Origin: Bordetella genomosp. 11
GTDB taxonomy: Bacteria > Pseudomonadota > Gammaproteobacteria > Burkholderiales > Burkholderiaceae_B
DNA: 64,000 nt
Assembly: GCF_002261215.1 (NCBI RefSeq)
Contig: NZ_NEVS01000004.1
Location: forward strand, 2,728,001-2,792,000
Direction of reading: 5' to 3'
The notes below the pieces were generated by a model that was given only the letters and a program-made list of their open reading frames with translations, was not told where the DNA came from and did not search any database. A program made the position numbers and the translations under genes. Positions 61,889 to 64,000 of the stretch are shown here, piece by piece; the stretch's first letter is position 1, and the number at the start of each line of letters is the position of its first letter.

Positions 61889-64000
61889 ATGCCTGAGACC
61901 TCCGCTACCACGTCCGCCGCGGCACCCGCCGTCGACCAAGCCCGCATCGTTGCCCAGCTCGCCGCCGAGCTCGGCGCGAGGCCCAACCAGGTCGCCGCCG
62001 CGGTCGAACTGCTGGACGACGGCGCCACGGTGCCCTTCATCGCACGCTACCGCAAGGAAGCAACCGGCGGCCTGGACGATACCGTGCTGCGCAATCTCGA
62101 AGTCCGCCTGGGCTACCTGCGCGAACTCGAGGAACGCCGCGCCGCGATCCTGGACTCCATCGGCCAGCAAGGCAAGCTCACGCCCGAATTGCGGAAGGAA
62201 ATCGAAACCGCGGATACCAAGCAGCGCCTGGAAGATCTTTACACGCCGTACAAGCCCAAGCGCCGCACGCGTGCGCAGATTGCGCGCGAGGCCGGCCTGG
62301 AGCCCCTGGCCGACGCCATCCTCGCCGATACGGCCTGCGATCCGGCCCAACTGGCCCAGCAGTACCTGAATCCCGAAGCTTCGATCAACGATGCCAAGGC
62401 AGCCCTGGACGGCGCGCGCGACATCCTGGCCGAACGCTACGCGGAAAACGCCGACCTGCTGGCCGACATGCGCGAACACCTTTGGTCCACCGGGCTGCTG
62501 TATTCCAAGGTGGCGGAAGGCAAGGAAGCGGAAGGAGCGAACTTCCGCGACTGGTTCGACTTCAACGAGCCCTTGCGTACCCTGCCTTCGCACCGCGTGC
62601 TCGCGCTGCTGCGTGGCCGCCAGCAGGGCGTGCTGGAACTGCGCCTGGGCCTGGAAGCGGAACAGGAAGCGCTGACGCCGCACCCCTGCGTGGCGCGCAT
62701 CGCCAGCCTGCTCAAGCTGGGCACGCGGCTGTTCGATATCGACGCCTCGCAGCGCGACCGCTGGCTGGGCGAAGTGTGCCGCTGGACCTGGCGCGTCAAG
62801 CTGCTATCGGCCTTCGAAAGCGAACTGGTGGGCCGCCTGCGCGAAAGCGCCGAAGCCGAAGCCATCCGGGTCTTCTCCGCCAACATGAAGGATCTGCTGC
62901 TGGCCGCGCCGGCCGGTCCGCGCGCCGTCCTCGGACTGGATCCCGGCATCCGCACCGGCGTCAAGGTCGCGGCCATCGACCAGACGGGCAAAGTGGTGCA
63001 GACGGCGACCGTCTACCCCTTCGAACCCCGCCGCGACCGTGAAGGCGCCATCGCGACGCTGGCCGCCATCGCGGCCCGGCACAAGATCGAACTGGTGGCC
63101 ATCGGCAACGGCACGGCCTCCCGCGAAACCGAGAAGCTGGTCGGCGACCTGATGGCACGCCATCCTGAACTGAGCCTGACCCGCGTGGTCGTCTCCGAGG
63201 CGGGCGCCTCGGTCTACTCGGCATCGGAACTGGCTGCACTGGAATTCCCGGAGCTGGATGTCAGCCTGCGCGGTGCCGTCTCCATCGCCCGCCGCCTGCA
63301 GGACCCGCTGGCGGAACTCGTCAAAATCGAACCCAAGGCCATCGGCGTCGGACAATATCAGCACGACGTCAACCAGCGCGAGCTGGCCCGGTCGCTGGAT
63401 GCCGTCATCGAAGACTGCGTGAATGCGGTGGGTGTCGACGTCAACACCGCTTCGGCGCCGCTGCTGTCGCGCGTGTCGGGCCTGAATTCCTTGCTCGCCA
63501 AGAATATCGTCGCCTGGCGTGACGAAAACGGCGCCTTTCCCTCGCGCGACGCGTTGCGCAAAGTACCGCGCTTCGGCGACAAGGCGTTCGAGCAGGCGGC
63601 AGGCTTCCTGCGCATCCGCGAAGGTGAAAACCCGCTGGACGCCTCCTCGGTGCATCCGGAAGCCTATCCCGTGGTCGAGCGTATCCTCGCCCGCATCCAG
63701 GCCGACGTGCGCGCCGTCATGGGGCAGCGCGAGGCCCTGAAGGGCGTGTCGCCGGCCGAGTTCACCGATGAACGTTTCGGCCTGCCCACGGTGCGCGACA
63801 TCTTCGCCGAACTGGAAAAGCCGGGCCGCGATCCACGTCCGGAATTCAAGACCGCGCAGTTCAAGGAAGGCGTGGAAACGCTGAACGACCTGCACGAAGG
63901 CATGATCCTGGAAGGCGTGGTCACCAACGTCGCCAACTTCGGCGCCTTCGTCGATATCGGCGTGCACCAGGATGGCCTCGTGCATATCTCGGCCCTGTCC
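61889..64000 (+). CDS. tex: Transcription accessory protein Tex (3' end beyond window)
   Basis: The open frame of 704 codons runs to the last base and has no stop, so the gene continues outside. It has the Tex N-terminal helical domain ([17 protein letters not shown]), the YqgF-like RNase-H fold ([18 protein letters not shown]), helix-hairpin-helix motifs ([20 protein letters not shown]) and the beginning of the S1 RNA-binding domain ([19 protein letters not shown]). Tex is conserved and affects transcription and toxin expression in Bordetella. The ATG at 61889 is chosen by homology of the following residues; AAGAG lies a few bases before it. Confidence 0.93.
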   Translation, partial: MPETSATTSAAAPAVDQARIVAQLAAELGARPNQVAAAVELLDDGATVPFIARYRKEATGGLDDTVLRNLEVRLGYLRELEERRAAILDSIGQQGKLTPELRKEIETADTKQRLEDLYTPYKPKRRTRAQIAREAGLEPLADAILADTACDPAQLAQQYLNPEASINDAKAALDGARDILAERYAENADLLADMREHLWSTGLLYSKVAEGKEAEGANFRDWFDFNEPLRTLPSHRVLALLRGRQQGVLELRLGLEAEQEALTPHPCVARIASLLKLGTRLFDIDASQRDRWLGEVCRWTWRVKLLSAFESELVGRLRESAEAEAIRVFSANMKDLLLAAPAGPRAVLGLDPGIRTGVKVAAIDQTGKVVQTATVYPFEPRRDREGAIATLAAIAARHKIELVAIGNGTASRETEKLVGDLMARHPELSLTRVVVSEAGASVYSASELAALEFPELDVSLRGAVSIARRLQDPLAELVKIEPKAIGVGQYQHDVNQRELARSLDAVIEDCVNAVGVDVNTASAPLLSRVSGLNSLLAKNIVAWRDENGAFPSRDALRKVPRFGDKAFEQAAGFLRIREGENPLDASSVHPEAYPVVERILARIQADVRAVMGQREALKGVSPAEFTDERFGLPTVRDIFAELEKPGRDPRPEFKTAQFKEGVETLNDLHEGMILEGVVTNVANFGAFVDIGVHQDGLVHISALS

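Overview
The window is one continuous stretch of GC-rich chromosome from a betaproteobacterium of the Alcaligenaceae, most like Bordetella or Achromobacter. The pointers are a Bug-type solute receptor, an ftrABCD ferrous-iron operon, paired cyanophycin synthetases with their DUF1854 and ABC partners, class I PHA genes, and a short GC-rich double hairpin after bamD of a kind common in those genomes. No species is assigned.

Positions 1-7650 are the right end of a prophage or integrative element: a tightly overlapping run of small genes on the + strand (C5 DNA methyltransferase, PAPS-reductase-like protein, several small unknowns, HNH protein, excisionase, tyrosine integrase). It ends at a 3' fragment of a tRNA-like gene (probably tmRNA) that marks the attachment site. 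A TetR regulator with a divergent peroxiredoxin-like gene follows (7808-9070), bracketed by a near-identical 20-bp direct repeat.

Chromosomal genes then follow. aspT-asdA (9362-13090, -) forms an aspartate:alanine exchange and decarboxylation module, and its decarboxylase carries a histone H1-like Lys/Ala tail. aqpZ, a DAHP synthase and a DinB protein come next. A + strand cluster at 16951-22610 (suyA, suyB, Bug receptor, slcC, comC, YihU-like dehydrogenase) matches the sulfolactate degradation route, in which two dehydrogenases of opposite stereospecificity feed a sulfo-lyase giving pyruvate and sulfite. DUF455 and FemAB-like genes separate it from a complete wspABCDEFR operon (24796-33404), a surface-sensing chemotaxis-like system that drives the diguanylate cyclase WspR. 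Its WspF has Glu at the expected phospho-Asp position.

A sugar-acid cluster (33406-38352: GntR regulator, MFS transporter, mannonate dehydratase, mannitol/fructuronate-type dehydrogenase) leads to the cyanophycin locus (38363-46643): DUF1854 protein and ABC exporter-like protein on the - strand, and two cyanophycin synthetases on the + strand. Small envelope stress-type proteins (DUF1328, BON), an unrecognised repeat-rich protein and a PhzF protein follow, then ftrDCBA (49825-53022, -) for ferrous iron uptake and phaR, phaB, phaC (53482-56631, -) for polyhydroxybutyrate. The window closes with pgeF-rluD, bamD, a DinG/YoaA-type helicase and the start of tex, which runs off the end.

Taken together the segment carries both carbon (PHB) and nitrogen (cyanophycin) storage, aspartate exchange, sulfonate and sugar-acid catabolism, iron uptake and c-di-GMP signalling, which suggests a free-living or environmental lifestyle. 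Functions are assigned by reading motifs and gene order; no database search was run.
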